Positions 16,946 to 25,841 of a DNA stretch of 28,792 nucleotides are shown one piece after another. The stretch comes from JBGPHT01 sp041484525. GTDB taxonomy: Bacteria > Acidobacteriota > Terriglobia > Bryobacterales > Bryobacteraceae. The position numbers and the translations under genes are program-made. Where the stretch lies: assembly GCA_041484525.1 (NCBI GenBank), contig JBGPHT010000096.1:1-28792 (forward strand). Direction: 5' to 3'. How positions within the stretch are numbered: position 1 is the stretch's first letter; each line of letters starts with the position of its first letter. A model generated the notes under the pieces. It worked only from the letters and a program-made list of their open reading frames with translations. It was not told the DNA's origin and ran no database searches.

Positions 16946-18307
16946 ATGCCCCCTGCAGCTCCCGACGAACTAATCTGGACCCCTGACTCCTGGCACACCC
17001 GCCCGGCTGAGCAACAGCCCGACTACCCGGACCCGGCCGCCGTCGAGCGCGCGCTCGCAGAACTGCGCACGCTCCCGCCTCTCGTCACCAGTTTTGAGAT
17101 CCTGAACCTGCGGGAACAACTCGCGGAGGCCGCCGGTGGACGCCGCTTCGTGCTGCAGGGCGGCGACTGCGCCGAGCGCTTCGCCGATTGCACGCCTCGC
17201 CGCATCGCCAATAACCTCAAGGTCCTGCTGCAGATGAGTCTGGTTCTAGTGGTGGGCGCGCAGCGTCCCGTCACGCGCATCGGTCGCTTCGCGGGCCAGT
17301 ACGCCAAGCCTCGCTCCACGCCCAATGAGACGCGCGCCGGCGTCACTCTCCCGTCCTACCGCGGCGACATCATCAACCGTCCCGAATTTACGCTCGAGGC
17401 TCGCACCGCCGATCCCACGCTGCTCCTCCGCGGTTACGAGCGCGCCGCCCTCACTATTAATTTCATCCGCGCGCTGGTCAAGGGAGGTTTCGCCGACCTC
17501 CATCACCCCGAGTATTTCGACCTGGACTGGGTGCAGCACTCGCCGCTCGCCGACGACTACCACCGCCTGGCCGAAACCGTCGGCGACTCGCTCCGCTTCA
17601 TGGAGAACGTGCTCGGCGTTCGTGCCGGCGAGACCGACCGCATCGATTTCTTCACCGCCCACGAAGCGCTGCATCTCGGCTACGAATCGGCGCAGACCCG
17701 CACCGTGCCGCGCCGTCCCGGCTACTTCAATCTCTCAGCCCACTTCCCCTGGATCGGCGCGCGGACCAACTTGCCCGATGGCGCCCACGTGGAATATCTG
17801 CGCGGTATCGAGAACCCCATCGGCATCAAGGTCGGACCCGGCGTCCCGCGCGACCGCGTGGCGCGCTGGATCGACATCCTCGATCCCGCCCGCCGCCCGG
17901 GCCGCCTGAGTTTCATCCACCGCTTCGGCGCCGAGAAAATCGCCGCCGAGTTGCCGCGTCTGATCGACTCCGTCCGCGCCGAAGCCGGCGAAGTGCTCTG
18001 GATCTGCGACCCCATGCATGGGAACACCCAGATGACCTCAACTGGCGTCAAGACCCGCAGCTTCGACGACATCCGCTCGGAAGTCGAACAAGCCTTCGAC
18101 ATCCATCGCGCCTGCGGCCAGCGACTCGGCGGGGTGCATATCGAGCTCACCGGCGAACCCGTCACCGAATGCATCGGCGGCGCTCGCGGCCCCAGCGAAG
18201 AAGACCTAGCCAGAGCGTATGAATCCGAAGTGGACCCCAGATTGAACTACGAGCAGGCGATCGAGCTGGCTTTCCTGATCGCGCGGAAGATGAAGTCTGC
18301 CGGGTGA
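16946..18307 (+). CDS. aroG: Class II 3-deoxy-7-phosphoheptulonate (DAHP) synthase
   Basis: This enzyme condenses phosphoenolpyruvate and erythrose 4-phosphate into DAHP, the first step of aromatic amino acid synthesis, in the cytoplasm. The 453-residue protein is the normal size for the plant/mycobacterial class II type. Metal ligands are C75 (QGGDCAERF), H358 (CDPMHGNT), E400 (GVHIELTGE) and D430 (ESEVDPRLNYEQ), with spacing that matches the Mycobacterium enzyme. Other blocks are KVGPGVP and SFIHRFGAEKI for substrate binding. Class II enzymes can be inhibited allosterically by aromatic amino acids through an N-terminal extension; the N-terminal 50 residues are present, but regulation cannot be read from the sequence. 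The symbol follows mycobacterial usage; aroF or aroH are used in other genomes. The gene appears to stand alone. Confidence 0.97.
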   Translation: MPPAAPDELIWTPDSWHTRPAEQQPDYPDPAAVERALAELRTLPPLVTSFEILNLREQLAEAAGGRRFVLQGGDCAERFADCTPRRIANNLKVLLQMSLVLVVGAQRPVTRIGRFAGQYAKPRSTPNETRAGVTLPSYRGDIINRPEFTLEARTADPTLLLRGYERAALTINFIRALVKGGFADLHHPEYFDLDWVQHSPLADDYHRLAETVGDSLRFMENVLGVRAGETDRIDFFTAHEALHLGYESAQTRTVPRRPGYFNLSAHFPWIGARTNLPDGAHVEYLRGIENPIGIKVGPGVPRDRVARWIDILDPARRPGRLSFIHRFGAEKIAAELPRLIDSVRAEAGEVLWICDPMHGNTQMTSTGVKTRSFDDIRSEVEQAFDIHRACGQRLGGVHIELTGEPVTECIGGARGPSEEDLARAYESEVDPRLNYEQAIELAFLIARKMKSAG

Positions 18308-18318
18308 GAAGCTAAGCA

Positions 18319-18406
18319 TTCACCGCCGAGACGCCGAGATCGCCGAGAACAAAAGAAGTTAGAATTGTTTTTGTTCGCTCGGCGTTCTCGGCGTCTCGGC
18401 GGTGAA
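18319..18406. repeat. Hairpin repeat with GCCGAGA units between convergent genes
   Basis: The arms 18319-18339 and 18386-18406 are perfect 21-bp complements (TTCACCGCCGAGACGCCGAG plus A). Each arm is itself made of repeated (A/C)GCCGAGA units, and further imperfect pairing extends inwards to an AACAAAA/TTTTGTT zone. It belongs to a different family from the two GGATGGACAC-type hairpins. Its position between the stops of convergent genes suits a bidirectional terminator. Confidence 0.9.
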
Positions 18407-18415
18407 GATTTTCCC

Positions 18416-20965
18416 TCACTTCACGTTCCATCCATCTACTTCCACTACGGTTTTCTCCGAGCCCCGATAGGTCGCCGTCACCCGCCGGGTTTCTCCCGGT
18501 AGCAGTGAAAAGTAGTTGTCTTCCCAGATCACCGGCAACACTTCATCCCCGTCCCTCTTCACCTTTAACCTGACCCCAAACGCCAGCGCCTTGGATGGGT
18601 TCGTGACCGTCACCGTCGTGCCCCCGGCGGACGGTCTCGCCTCTACATTCAACTCGACTGCCGGCAGCCCATTCAACGCGGTGTAGTCCGCGAAATCCTT
18701 CGTCGGCGTGTAATACCAAGTAGATTTCTCCAGCTCGATCGTCTCCGGCTTCGACGAAAGCCAATAGAAATTCCGGCTCACCGGATCGTCCGACGGGTCC
18801 TGCAATTCCAGACTCACGAAGTACACCGGCGAAAGGCCCGCGATCTCGGGGATCGTATACACGCGCGTACTGCTGTCCTCGGCCACGTCCGCGACCGCGT
18901 CGCGCGACCACTTCAGCGACATGTCCAGGTTATACACGCGCGCCACTACCTTCATGTTCGAGAACTGCTGGTAATAGGAATTCACCACCACCACCGAACG
19001 GTCGTCATACGAATACTGGACATGCAGCGGCTCGCAGCCTTTCTTCGCGCCGAAGTACGAGCCGCCCGGCCGCAGATACCAATCGTAGAGGTGCCAGATC
19101 ATTCCCGGCCATGCGTTGTTCAGCATCCACTGGATCACGCCCGTGGACGAATATTTGTTCCGCCCGTAGGCTTCGAACATGGCGCGGTGCCCTTCGTACG
19201 CCATCATCTGCGACTTCTTCGAGAAGTCCTCGAGCGAGGACGCCTCGCCATAACGCGCGTTCAGCGCCTTCGTGAACGCGCCGATATTCTTGAACTGCCC
19301 GCCGCCCGCATGAAAATCCCACCACGCGTCGATCGGCCACCAGTGCTCCTTGGGCAGCATCCGCCGGATGCTCTCGGCCGGGGGCGGCGCCGGTCCCACG
19401 CTGGTCTCCGTGTTGAACCCGTGCGCGCCGCCGTTCTTCGTGTCGAGGTACCAGTAGACCGGCGCCACGTACTCGTACGGCCCCGTCATCTTGACGCCCG
19501 TCGGACCCGTAACCGTGGTCGGCTTCGCGGTGGCCGACGATTGATACGGATTCGGCCACTCCGTCTCGCGCAGCACCTCGAGGTACACCTTCTCCACGTC
19601 GGGCGGCGGCGGATTGTCGCTGCCGTAGAGCCAGTCGAACACCGCGGGATGCCGCGCCAGCCGCCGCAACTGGTCGCGCAACGACTCCACCGAAATCTTG
19701 CGATCCTCGTCGCCCCAATCCTGCCAGCGCTCCCAACGATCGCAGCAGCACCAGCCCGCCATCACCAGAATGCCGTAGCGGTCCGCCAGGTCCAGGAAAC
19801 GATCGTCCTCGATCTTTCCCTCAAACCGCACCGCATTCAGGTTCAGGTCGCGCACGTAGCGCAGTTCGTCTTCCTGACGCTCGGGCGTCGACCGCAGCAG
19901 CATGTCGAACGTGTATCCGGCGCCGCGAATCAGGATATTCTTTCCATTGATGCGGAATAGCCGATGCCCCTGCGCGTCCACCTACGACGTCACCTCGCGC
20001 ACGCCGAACTGGATCTGCGCGCTATCCGACACCTTGCCGCCGGTCTCGAATTGCAAGTCAAGCGGATACAGATTTTGCGGCCCCGTCTGCACCGGCCACC
20101 ACAAACGCGGGCTCTCCAACTTCACCTTCGAGTGGACCACCTGCGTCTCGCGCGGTCCCAGTTTCACCGGTTGTGAAAATGCCGCCGTCTCGATCGTGCC
20201 CTTGAGCACTCCCTCGATCGCGCGGTCGGATGCGTTGCGCACCTCCGCCCGCACCGTCAGTTCCGCCGCGCCTCCCGCCAGGTGTGTGGCTACCGAAGGG
20301 AACCGCACTTCCACCGGACCCGTCGCCCGCATCCACACGTCGCGCCAGATCCCCATGAGCTTGTCGGGCGGCAGCGGGTTCCAATCGACGAACGTGATGG
20401 CGAGGTCATGCGGCGCCGGCGGAAATACTTCGATCTCGAGCGCGTTGGTCTCGCCTGGCCGCGCCGCCGCGGTCACGTCGAACTCGAACAGCCGCCATGC
20501 ACCAGCCACCTGGTCCGGCCCCGCCACCTGCTTTCCGTTCAGCCATACATTGGCGCGGAAGTTGATGCCGTCGAATCCCAGCCACGCGGTCTTGCCGCGG
20601 AACTCGGCGGGCAGGCGGAACTCCGTCCGGAACCACCACGATTTTCCGAACGGCGAATCCGCCGGCATCGGCGTGTTCGAGAAGTTCGTACCCACCGGAT
20701 AAGTCGTGCCCGGGACCGACCGGATGTTCATCCCGAAGTAAGGATCAGGATAGGTTCCATCCGCCACCAGCGCGCTCATGACCGTGGAAGGCAGCGTCGC
20801 CTTATGCCACCCCGCGGCCCGGAAGCCCGCCGCCGAGAGCGCCGCACCTGCCTCTTGCGCCTGGGCCGACGACTGAATCGTCCACCCCTCCCGGAGAAGC
20901 ATCTTGGAATCCGCCGCGCTCAGCGTCGCCGCCGCGCCAAGCAGAATCACCACTTGCAGCCGCAT
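18416..20965 (-). pseudogene. GH2 exo-beta-D-glucosaminidase-like gene split by one in-frame TAG
   Basis: This is a secreted glycoside hydrolase family 2 enzyme of the exo-chitosanase type, expected to release glucosamine from chitosan-like chains. Read through one TAG (complement of 19982-19984) the frame encodes 849 residues. They comprise a signal peptide (1-18), an N-terminal sugar-binding domain with FGKSWWFRTEF, an Ig-like domain, a TIM barrel and C-terminal Ig-like domains. In the barrel, GSD (Asp about 450) and GFNTETS (Glu about 520) match the Asp acid/base and Glu nucleophile of CsxA-type enzymes, as I recall them. The TAG falls between REVTS and VDAQGHRLF, a normally continuous stretch where a Glu codon (GAG) is the likely original. 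Codon use and homology are undisturbed on both sides. It may be a very recent null mutation, a readthrough site or a base-call error. The two fragments are 327 and 521 residues. Confidence 0.88.
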
Positions 20966-21007
20966 GATTCAACTGAATAACACGATTCACAGCGATACAA
21001 TTCCCTA
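20966..21007. promoter_or_regulatory. Compact divergent intergenic region
   Basis: Only 42 bases separate the start codons of the GH2 gene (minus) and the S41 peptidase (plus). The region is AT-richer than its surroundings and contains two GATTCA copies (20967-20972 and 20985-20990 approximately). Any promoters must overlap each other or lie within the coding ends. No strong ribosome site is visible for either gene. Confidence 0.35.
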
Positions 21008-23161
21008 ATGCGGCGCATCCTGGTTCTGCTCGCGCTGGCGGCTTCCGCCTGCCTGGCTCAGACTCCCGACGAACGCCTGGCCGCTACCGCCAGGCTCTGG
21101 AATTACGTCAAGTATGTCCACCCCCGCGTCACGGCGCCGGGTATCGATTGGGATGCCGCCTTCGCGAAAGCTATTCCCAAAATCAGTGCCGCGAAAAGCG
21201 ACGACGATTTCGCCGCCGCCCTCAACGAGATGCTGGGTGCGCTGCACGACCCTGCCACGCGGGTCACGGTAGCCGCGCTGTCGCAAGACTCCCGGATTGT
21301 GCTCACCATCAAACCTGCGGAGAACGGTGTAACCGTCGTCACCCTTGAGGCCGGGGAGGTGCCCCAGGCGATCCAGGCGATGAACGGCTTCGCCGCTCGC
21401 ATCGCCAACGCCGGCAATGTCGTGTTCGATCTGCGCGGCTCGCTACTCGCCCCGGGTCTCATCCGGACCCTGCCCGTGGCGAGGGCTTGCGAAGGTCCGT
21501 CCTACGCCAGCCGTGAGCACTCCGGCTACGCCAACGCGGGCAATTCGGGAAGCGGCGGATACTCCTCGTCCTGGAAGATCGGCGATGCCGCCCAACTGCC
21601 GGCCGCCTCGCAGGCGATTCGTCCCGTGCTTCTCGTGAACAGCAAGACGGCGGTGCCCCAGGTCGCTCTCGTAGCTCAGCAGTGCGGAGCCGGAGCGATC
21701 GTGTCGGAAGACGCTATCACGGAGGACGCGGTGGATGTCGCGCAGGTCGTGCCCGGCTTCGGCAAGCTTCGCGTGAAAGTGCGCACGCGCGAACTCTGGT
21801 ACCCGGATGGCACTACCGGCTTCAGTCCCAACGTGGTACTCGACAAGACCGGCGACGATGCGCTCCGCGCCGCCATGGAACTCGCCCGCTCCGGCAACTG
21901 GCCCGTACCCAAAGACCGCCCGCGCCGTACCCTGCCGCCCGCCATCTTCACCGAGAAAAACTACATCGGTCAGCCGTATCCCTCCATGGAGTACCGCGTC
22001 ATCGCCGCCGCGCGCGTTTGGGGCGTCTTCCACTATTTCCACCCATACCTGCCCCTCTACGGCGAAGACTGGGACAAGGTGCTGCTCGATTTCATTCCGA
22101 GAATGGCGCGGGCTGAAGATGCGCTGCAATACCATCTGGCCGTGGCCGAAATGGTGGCCCATACGCACGACTCTCACAGCAGCGTGAGCAGCAGGGAACT
22201 GAACGATTTTCGCGGCCGGGCGGCGGCCGGCCTCGAGTTGCAGTGGATCGACAACCAACCCGTCGTCTTGCGCGTCGTCGATCCCACATTGAAAGATGCC
22301 GTACACCCCGGCGACATCGTCAAGCGAATCGATGGCGCACCCCCGAGCAAAGCGATCGGCGAACTTTCTCCGTTCGTGTCCGCTTCCACGCCGCAATCCC
22401 TGATGAACACAATGATGAGAGGGCTTCTGTCCGGTCCGCCGGATACTGCGGTCAGCGTGACCTTCGCCTCCGCCGCGGGGGAGCGTGAAGTGCAGGTTCC
22501 TCGAAACCCTGCCAACGCCCGCCTGCTTAGCCCGTATCGCTCGGGCGACGTTTTCCGGTTGGCGACTCCGAAGATCGGCTACGTCGATCTCGAACGTCTG
22601 ACCACTGCCCAGGTCGACGAGATGTTCGAGAAGTTCAAAAACACCGACGCCATCATTATGGATATGCGCGGCTATCCGCAAGGAACCGCCTGGAGCATCG
22701 CGCCGCGCCTCGCGAACCAGCCGGGTAAGATCGACGCCGTGTTCCGCCGCAACCTGGTAACTGCCGAAATCAACCCGGACCGGGCCAATCAAGTGATGCT
22801 GTTCGAGCAGCCCATACCCGTCACAACCAAGCCGCTCTACTCCGGCAAAACGGTGATGCTGATTGACGAGCGCGCCATCAGCCAATCCGAGCACAGCGGT
22901 CTCATGTACAAGACCGCGAACGGAACCGTCTTCATCGGCAGCCCGACGCAAGGCGCCAATGGCGACGTCACGTGGTTCATGGCGCCTGGCGGCATCCGCA
23001 TCAACTTCAGCGGCCATGACGTCCGCTGGCCGGATGGCAGGCAGCTCCAGCGCGTTGGCCTCACACCCGATATCCCCGTGCGGCCGACGCCGGAAGGCAT
23101 CCGGGCAGGCCGCGACGAGGTGTTAGAACGCGCCATCGAATACCTGGAGAAGGGCCGCTAG
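21008..23161 (+). CDS. Secreted S41 family peptidase with duplicated N-terminal module
   Basis: This C-terminal-processing-type serine peptidase is exported by a signal peptide (residues 1-17, core ILVLLALAASACLAQ). Of 717 residues, 1-90 and 330-395 carry the same module: ARLWNYVKYVHP...DW and later ARVWGVFHYFHPYLPL...DW, followed by matching helices that end in ALHDPATRV and HTHDSHSSV. A PDZ-like domain spans about 405-490 (VVDPTLKDAVHPGDIVKRIDG). The protease core is 510-690 with GYVDLERL, MDMRGYP and ERAISQSEH. S625 is the likely nucleophile by position, with a downstream lysine not securely identified. Substrates are probably periplasmic or extracellular peptides. It ends 5 bases before the convergent ferredoxin gene. 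Confidence 0.92.
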   Translation: MRRILVLLALAASACLAQTPDERLAATARLWNYVKYVHPRVTAPGIDWDAAFAKAIPKISAAKSDDDFAAALNEMLGALHDPATRVTVAALSQDSRIVLTIKPAENGVTVVTLEAGEVPQAIQAMNGFAARIANAGNVVFDLRGSLLAPGLIRTLPVARACEGPSYASREHSGYANAGNSGSGGYSSSWKIGDAAQLPAASQAIRPVLLVNSKTAVPQVALVAQQCGAGAIVSEDAITEDAVDVAQVVPGFGKLRVKVRTRELWYPDGTTGFSPNVVLDKTGDDALRAAMELARSGNWPVPKDRPRRTLPPAIFTEKNYIGQPYPSMEYRVIAAARVWGVFHYFHPYLPLYGEDWDKVLLDFIPRMARAEDALQYHLAVAEMVAHTHDSHSSVSSRELNDFRGRAAAGLELQWIDNQPVVLRVVDPTLKDAVHPGDIVKRIDGAPPSKAIGELSPFVSASTPQSLMNTMMRGLLSGPPDTAVSVTFASAAGEREVQVPRNPANARLLSPYRSGDVFRLATPKIGYVDLERLTTAQVDEMFEKFKNTDAIIMDMRGYPQGTAWSIAPRLANQPGKIDAVFRRNLVTAEINPDRANQVMLFEQPIPVTTKPLYSGKTVMLIDERAISQSEHSGLMYKTANGTVFIGSPTQGANGDVTWFMAPGGIRINFSGHDVRWPDGRQLQRVGLTPDIPVRPTPEGIRAGRDEVLERAIEYLEKGR

Positions 23162-23166
23162 GCGAG

Positions 23167-23520
23167 TTACCCGCAAACCGGACTGTGCGCGAACCGGAAC
23201 TCCTCGACCACGCGCCCGCCGATCAGGTGCTCCTGAATGATCCGCTCCAGCACCTCCGGCCCCGCCGAGTGATACCACACACCCTCGGGATACACCAGCG
23301 CAATTGGCCCCTGCTCGCAAATCCGCAGGCAGTTCGCCTTCGTGCGGTACACGCGGTCGAGCAGCCCCAACTCCTCCAGCCGCCCCTTCAGATATTTCCA
23401 CGCTTCGTGGCCCTCGTCGAGCGAGCAGCACTTGGGCTTCGACTGGTCGCAGCAGAGAAAAATGTGACGCCGCACGGTTGGAATACACAACTCAGCGGCC
23501 TTTCTGGTCAACCGCTCCAC
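23167..23520 (-). CDS. Thioredoxin-like [2Fe-2S] ferredoxin domain protein
   Basis: This is a small soluble electron carrier of the thioredoxin-fold [2Fe-2S] type. The 117 residues hold cysteines C23/C24, C31/C32, C64 and C68, giving the spaced C...C...CxxxC pattern of this family. Block GLLDRVYRTKANCLRICEQGPIALVYPEGVWY is typical, and a final C116 is also present. I chose the GTG at 23520: the stop of the upstream FAH-fold gene overlaps it by one base (TAGTG), and the longer frame to 23652 would only read that gene out of frame. Its coupling to sugar-acid genes is unexpected. It may serve an oxidoreductase encoded elsewhere, or help iron-sulfur supply to a pentonate dehydratase of the IlvD/EDD type (inference). 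Confidence 0.88.
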   Translation of the reverse strand: MERLTRKAAELCIPTVRRHIFLCCDQSKPKCCSLDEGHEAWKYLKGRLEELGLLDRVYRTKANCLRICEQGPIALVYPEGVWYHSAGPEVLERIIQEHLIGGRVVEEFRFAHSPVCG

Positions 23521-24365
23521 TATCCCACCACTACGGCGTGATTCGACAGTTCGCCGATCTCCGCTACCCGGATCGTCACCACGTCGCCGGGTGCAAGCGC
23601 CGCTTCCTGCGGCACGATGATCCCCGTGCCGGTGAGCAGCACCGTTCCGCACGGCACATGGTTGGCGCGCGTGAGGTATTCGATCAGCGTCTCGATCTTG
23701 CGGTGCAGACTCGCAGTCGAGATCTTTCCCGAATACAGCTCCGTGCCGCCGCGCTCGATCGTACAGGTCATCTCCAACTGGTACGGATCGGGCATACCCT
23801 CCGCCGTGACCATCACCGGTCCCAGCGCGCAGCAGCCGTCGTACATCTTGGATTGCGGCAGGTAGAGCGCGTTCTCCCGCTCGATGTCCCAGGCCGAAAC
23901 GTCGTTAGCCAGCGTGTATCCCAACACGCGGCCGCGGCTGCCCAGCACCACCGCCAGCTCGGGCTCGGGCGCGGTAAATTTCGAATCGGCGCGAATGCCG
24001 ATCGGCTGGCCCGAGCTCACGCATACGCGCGCCGTGCCCTTGAAGAAGATTTCCGGTCGAAGTTCGCGGTAGACGTACGCGTACATGCCTTCGCGCGTGC
24101 CGTGCTCGGCGTCGCGGAAAGCGGCGCTTCGTTCGTAGGTGCAGCCGCACGCCCACACCTCGGGCGGCGTAACCGGCAACGCCGGCGTGATCTCCTCCGG
24201 GTGCCGGCTGGCGAGCTGCGCCGCCAGTTTCCCTAACGGTTCACCCGTCACTTCGGCGCGGCGGATCAGGTCCAGCATCGTGTGGCCTGGAATCGGCCGC
24301 GCCATCCCGTCTTCAAAAACGGCGGCAATCGCCGCCCCTTCAGGTTTGATTTGTCCGAGTTTCAT
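23520..24365 (-). CDS. Fumarylacetoacetase-fold protein, likely 2-keto-3-deoxy-pentonate dehydratase
   Basis: This 281-residue FAH-family enzyme uses a divalent metal. The metal triad is E134, E136 (TAPEPELAVVLG) and D155 (TLANDVSAWDIE). The N-terminal part and the block YERSAAFRDAEHGTREGMYAYVYRELRPEIFFK resemble 2-keto-3-deoxy-D-arabinonate/L-arabinonate dehydratases, which give 2-oxoglutarate semialdehyde. The next enzyme needed is a semialdehyde dehydrogenase, and exactly such an ALDH gene lies directly upstream with a one-base overlap (TAATG). That pairing supports the Weimberg-type assignment over fumarylacetoacetase of tyrosine breakdown. The sugar (arabinose, xylose or a uronate-derived acid) cannot be read from the sequence. 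The downstream ferredoxin gene overlaps by one base. Confidence 0.9.
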   Translation of the reverse strand: MKLGQIKPEGAAIAAVFEDGMARPIPGHTMLDLIRRAEVTGEPLGKLAAQLASRHPEEITPALPVTPPEVWACGCTYERSAAFRDAEHGTREGMYAYVYRELRPEIFFKGTARVCVSSGQPIGIRADSKFTAPEPELAVVLGSRGRVLGYTLANDVSAWDIERENALYLPQSKMYDGCCALGPVMVTAEGMPDPYQLEMTCTIERGGTELYSGKISTASLHRKIETLIEYLTRANHVPCGTVLLTGTGIIVPQEAALAPGDVVTIRVAEIGELSNHAVVVG

Positions 24366-25810
24366 TAGTACTTGAGGTAAACAGTTTTGTAGTCGCTATA
24401 GAATTCGAGCGCCGCGGGCCCCTGCTCCTTCGGCCCGAAGCTCGATTCCTTGCTGCCGCCGAACGGAAGCTGGTATTCCACGCCCGCACTCGGCAGGTTC
24501 ACGGTAAGCAGCCCCGCCTCGGCGCGGTACACGTACTCGAATACGCGCGAAAGGTTCGTCGTCTGAATCGACGAAGAGAGCCCGAACGGAGTGTTGTTCG
24601 CGATCCGCATGGCGTCTTCGAAATCCTTCGCCCGCATCACCGTCAGCACCGGCCCGAAAATCTCCTCGCGCGCAATCGTGTGCGACTCCGGGACGTCCGC
24701 AAAAATCGTCGGCTCGACGAAGTAGCCCTTCGCCAGCGGCCCATCCGTCAGCCGTCGTCCGCCGCACTTCGGCTCGCCCGATTCCTTCCGCCCGATTTCG
24801 ATGTACCGCAGCACCGTCTCCATCTGCGCCTGGTCGACGCACGGCCCGATGTCGATCCCCGGCTGCATGCCGTCGCCTACCTTGAGCTTCTTCGTGCGCT
24901 CTACCAGCGCCGCCAGAAACCGGTCGTAGATGGCGTCTTCCACAATCGCGCGACTGGTGGCTGTGCATTTCTGTCCCGTGGAAAAGAACGCCGCGTTGGC
25001 CACGTTCTCCACCGCCGAGTTGAAGTCGGCGTCGGCCAAAACGATGGTCGGATTCTTGCCGCCCATTTCGAGCTGGATCCGCAGCCGGCGTTTGGAAGCC
25101 TCGGCGTGCAGCCAGTTCCCGATCTCGCACGATCCGGTGAACGACACCGCCTTCAGTTGCTTGGCGTTCAGCAGCGCTCCACCCAGTTCGCCGCCCGACC
25201 CTGCGATGAAGTTGACCACACCCTTCGGAATGCCCGCCTCGTGCAGCGCCTCGACGATCCGCCACGCGCTCAACGGCGCTGCAGAAGCCGGCTTCAGCAG
25301 AACCGTATTTCCGCAAATCAGCGCCGGCGCCAGTTTCCATGCCGGAATCGCGCTGGGGAAATTCCACGGCGTCACCAATCCGACGACGCCGATCGGCTTG
25401 CGGATCGCGAACATGTGGACGCGATCGCGCTCCGACGGTACCAGCATTCCCGGCATGCGCGAGCCCTCGCCCGCGAAATACCGGAAGATGTTGATCGAGC
25501 GTCTCACCTCGCCTTTGGCCTCAGGCAGCGTCTTCCCTTCTTCGCGCGTCATGTCGGCCGCGACCTGCTCGAACTTCTTATCCAGAATGTCCGCAGCCTT
25601 ATAAAGAATGTTGCCGCGCGCCGGCCCGGTCATTCCCGACCAGCCCGGCAGTGCCGCGCCAGCAGCCGCCGCCGCGTCGTCCATATCCTGCGCCGTGCCC
25701 TTCACAAACTGGCCGGCGACTTCATCTGTGTTGGCAGGGTTGCGGTCGTCGAAAGTCGTGTCCCGCTTCACCCACTCGCCGTTTATGTAATTCGCAAAAA
25801 GTTGAGTCAT
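24365..25810 (-). CDS. Aldehyde dehydrogenase, likely 2-oxoglutarate semialdehyde dehydrogenase
   Basis: This NAD(P)-dependent aldehyde dehydrogenase has 481 residues, the standard size. The catalytic cysteine is C282 (FFSTGQKCTATSR), the general base E248 (LEMGGKNP), N150 in TPWNFP stabilises the oxyanion, and LLKPAS and GSGGELG bind the cofactor. The EIFGPV and GLSSSIQT blocks are typical. The sequence type (FANYINGEW start, KGYFVEPTIF) and the neighbouring FAH-fold dehydratase favour oxidation of 2-oxoglutarate semialdehyde to 2-oxoglutarate. Succinate semialdehyde or other aldehydes remain possible. It starts 31 bases after the lemA stop, so it could be read from the upstream TPM-lemA promoter or its own. 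Confidence 0.95.
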   Translation of the reverse strand: MTQLFANYINGEWVKRDTTFDDRNPANTDEVAGQFVKGTAQDMDDAAAAAGAALPGWSGMTGPARGNILYKAADILDKKFEQVAADMTREEGKTLPEAKGEVRRSINIFRYFAGEGSRMPGMLVPSERDRVHMFAIRKPIGVVGLVTPWNFPSAIPAWKLAPALICGNTVLLKPASAAPLSAWRIVEALHEAGIPKGVVNFIAGSGGELGGALLNAKQLKAVSFTGSCEIGNWLHAEASKRRLRIQLEMGGKNPTIVLADADFNSAVENVANAAFFSTGQKCTATSRAIVEDAIYDRFLAALVERTKKLKVGDGMQPGIDIGPCVDQAQMETVLRYIEIGRKESGEPKCGGRRLTDGPLAKGYFVEPTIFADVPESHTIAREEIFGPVLTVMRAKDFEDAMRIANNTPFGLSSSIQTTNLSRVFEYVYRAEAGLLTVNLPSAGVEYQLPFGGSKESSFGPKEQGPAALEFYSDYKTVYLKY

Positions 25811-25841
25811 AGAAAGTCGTAATCAGGCCACAGCGTTTTGC

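Noticed and set aside
23521..23652. 44-codon N-terminal extension of the ferredoxin
   Set aside because: It is the FAH-fold gene read out of frame. The GTG overlapping its stop is the sensible start.
23520..24365. Fumarylacetoacetase of tyrosine degradation
   Set aside because: It is too short (281 residues against about 420), and its ALDH neighbour points to pentonate dehydration instead.
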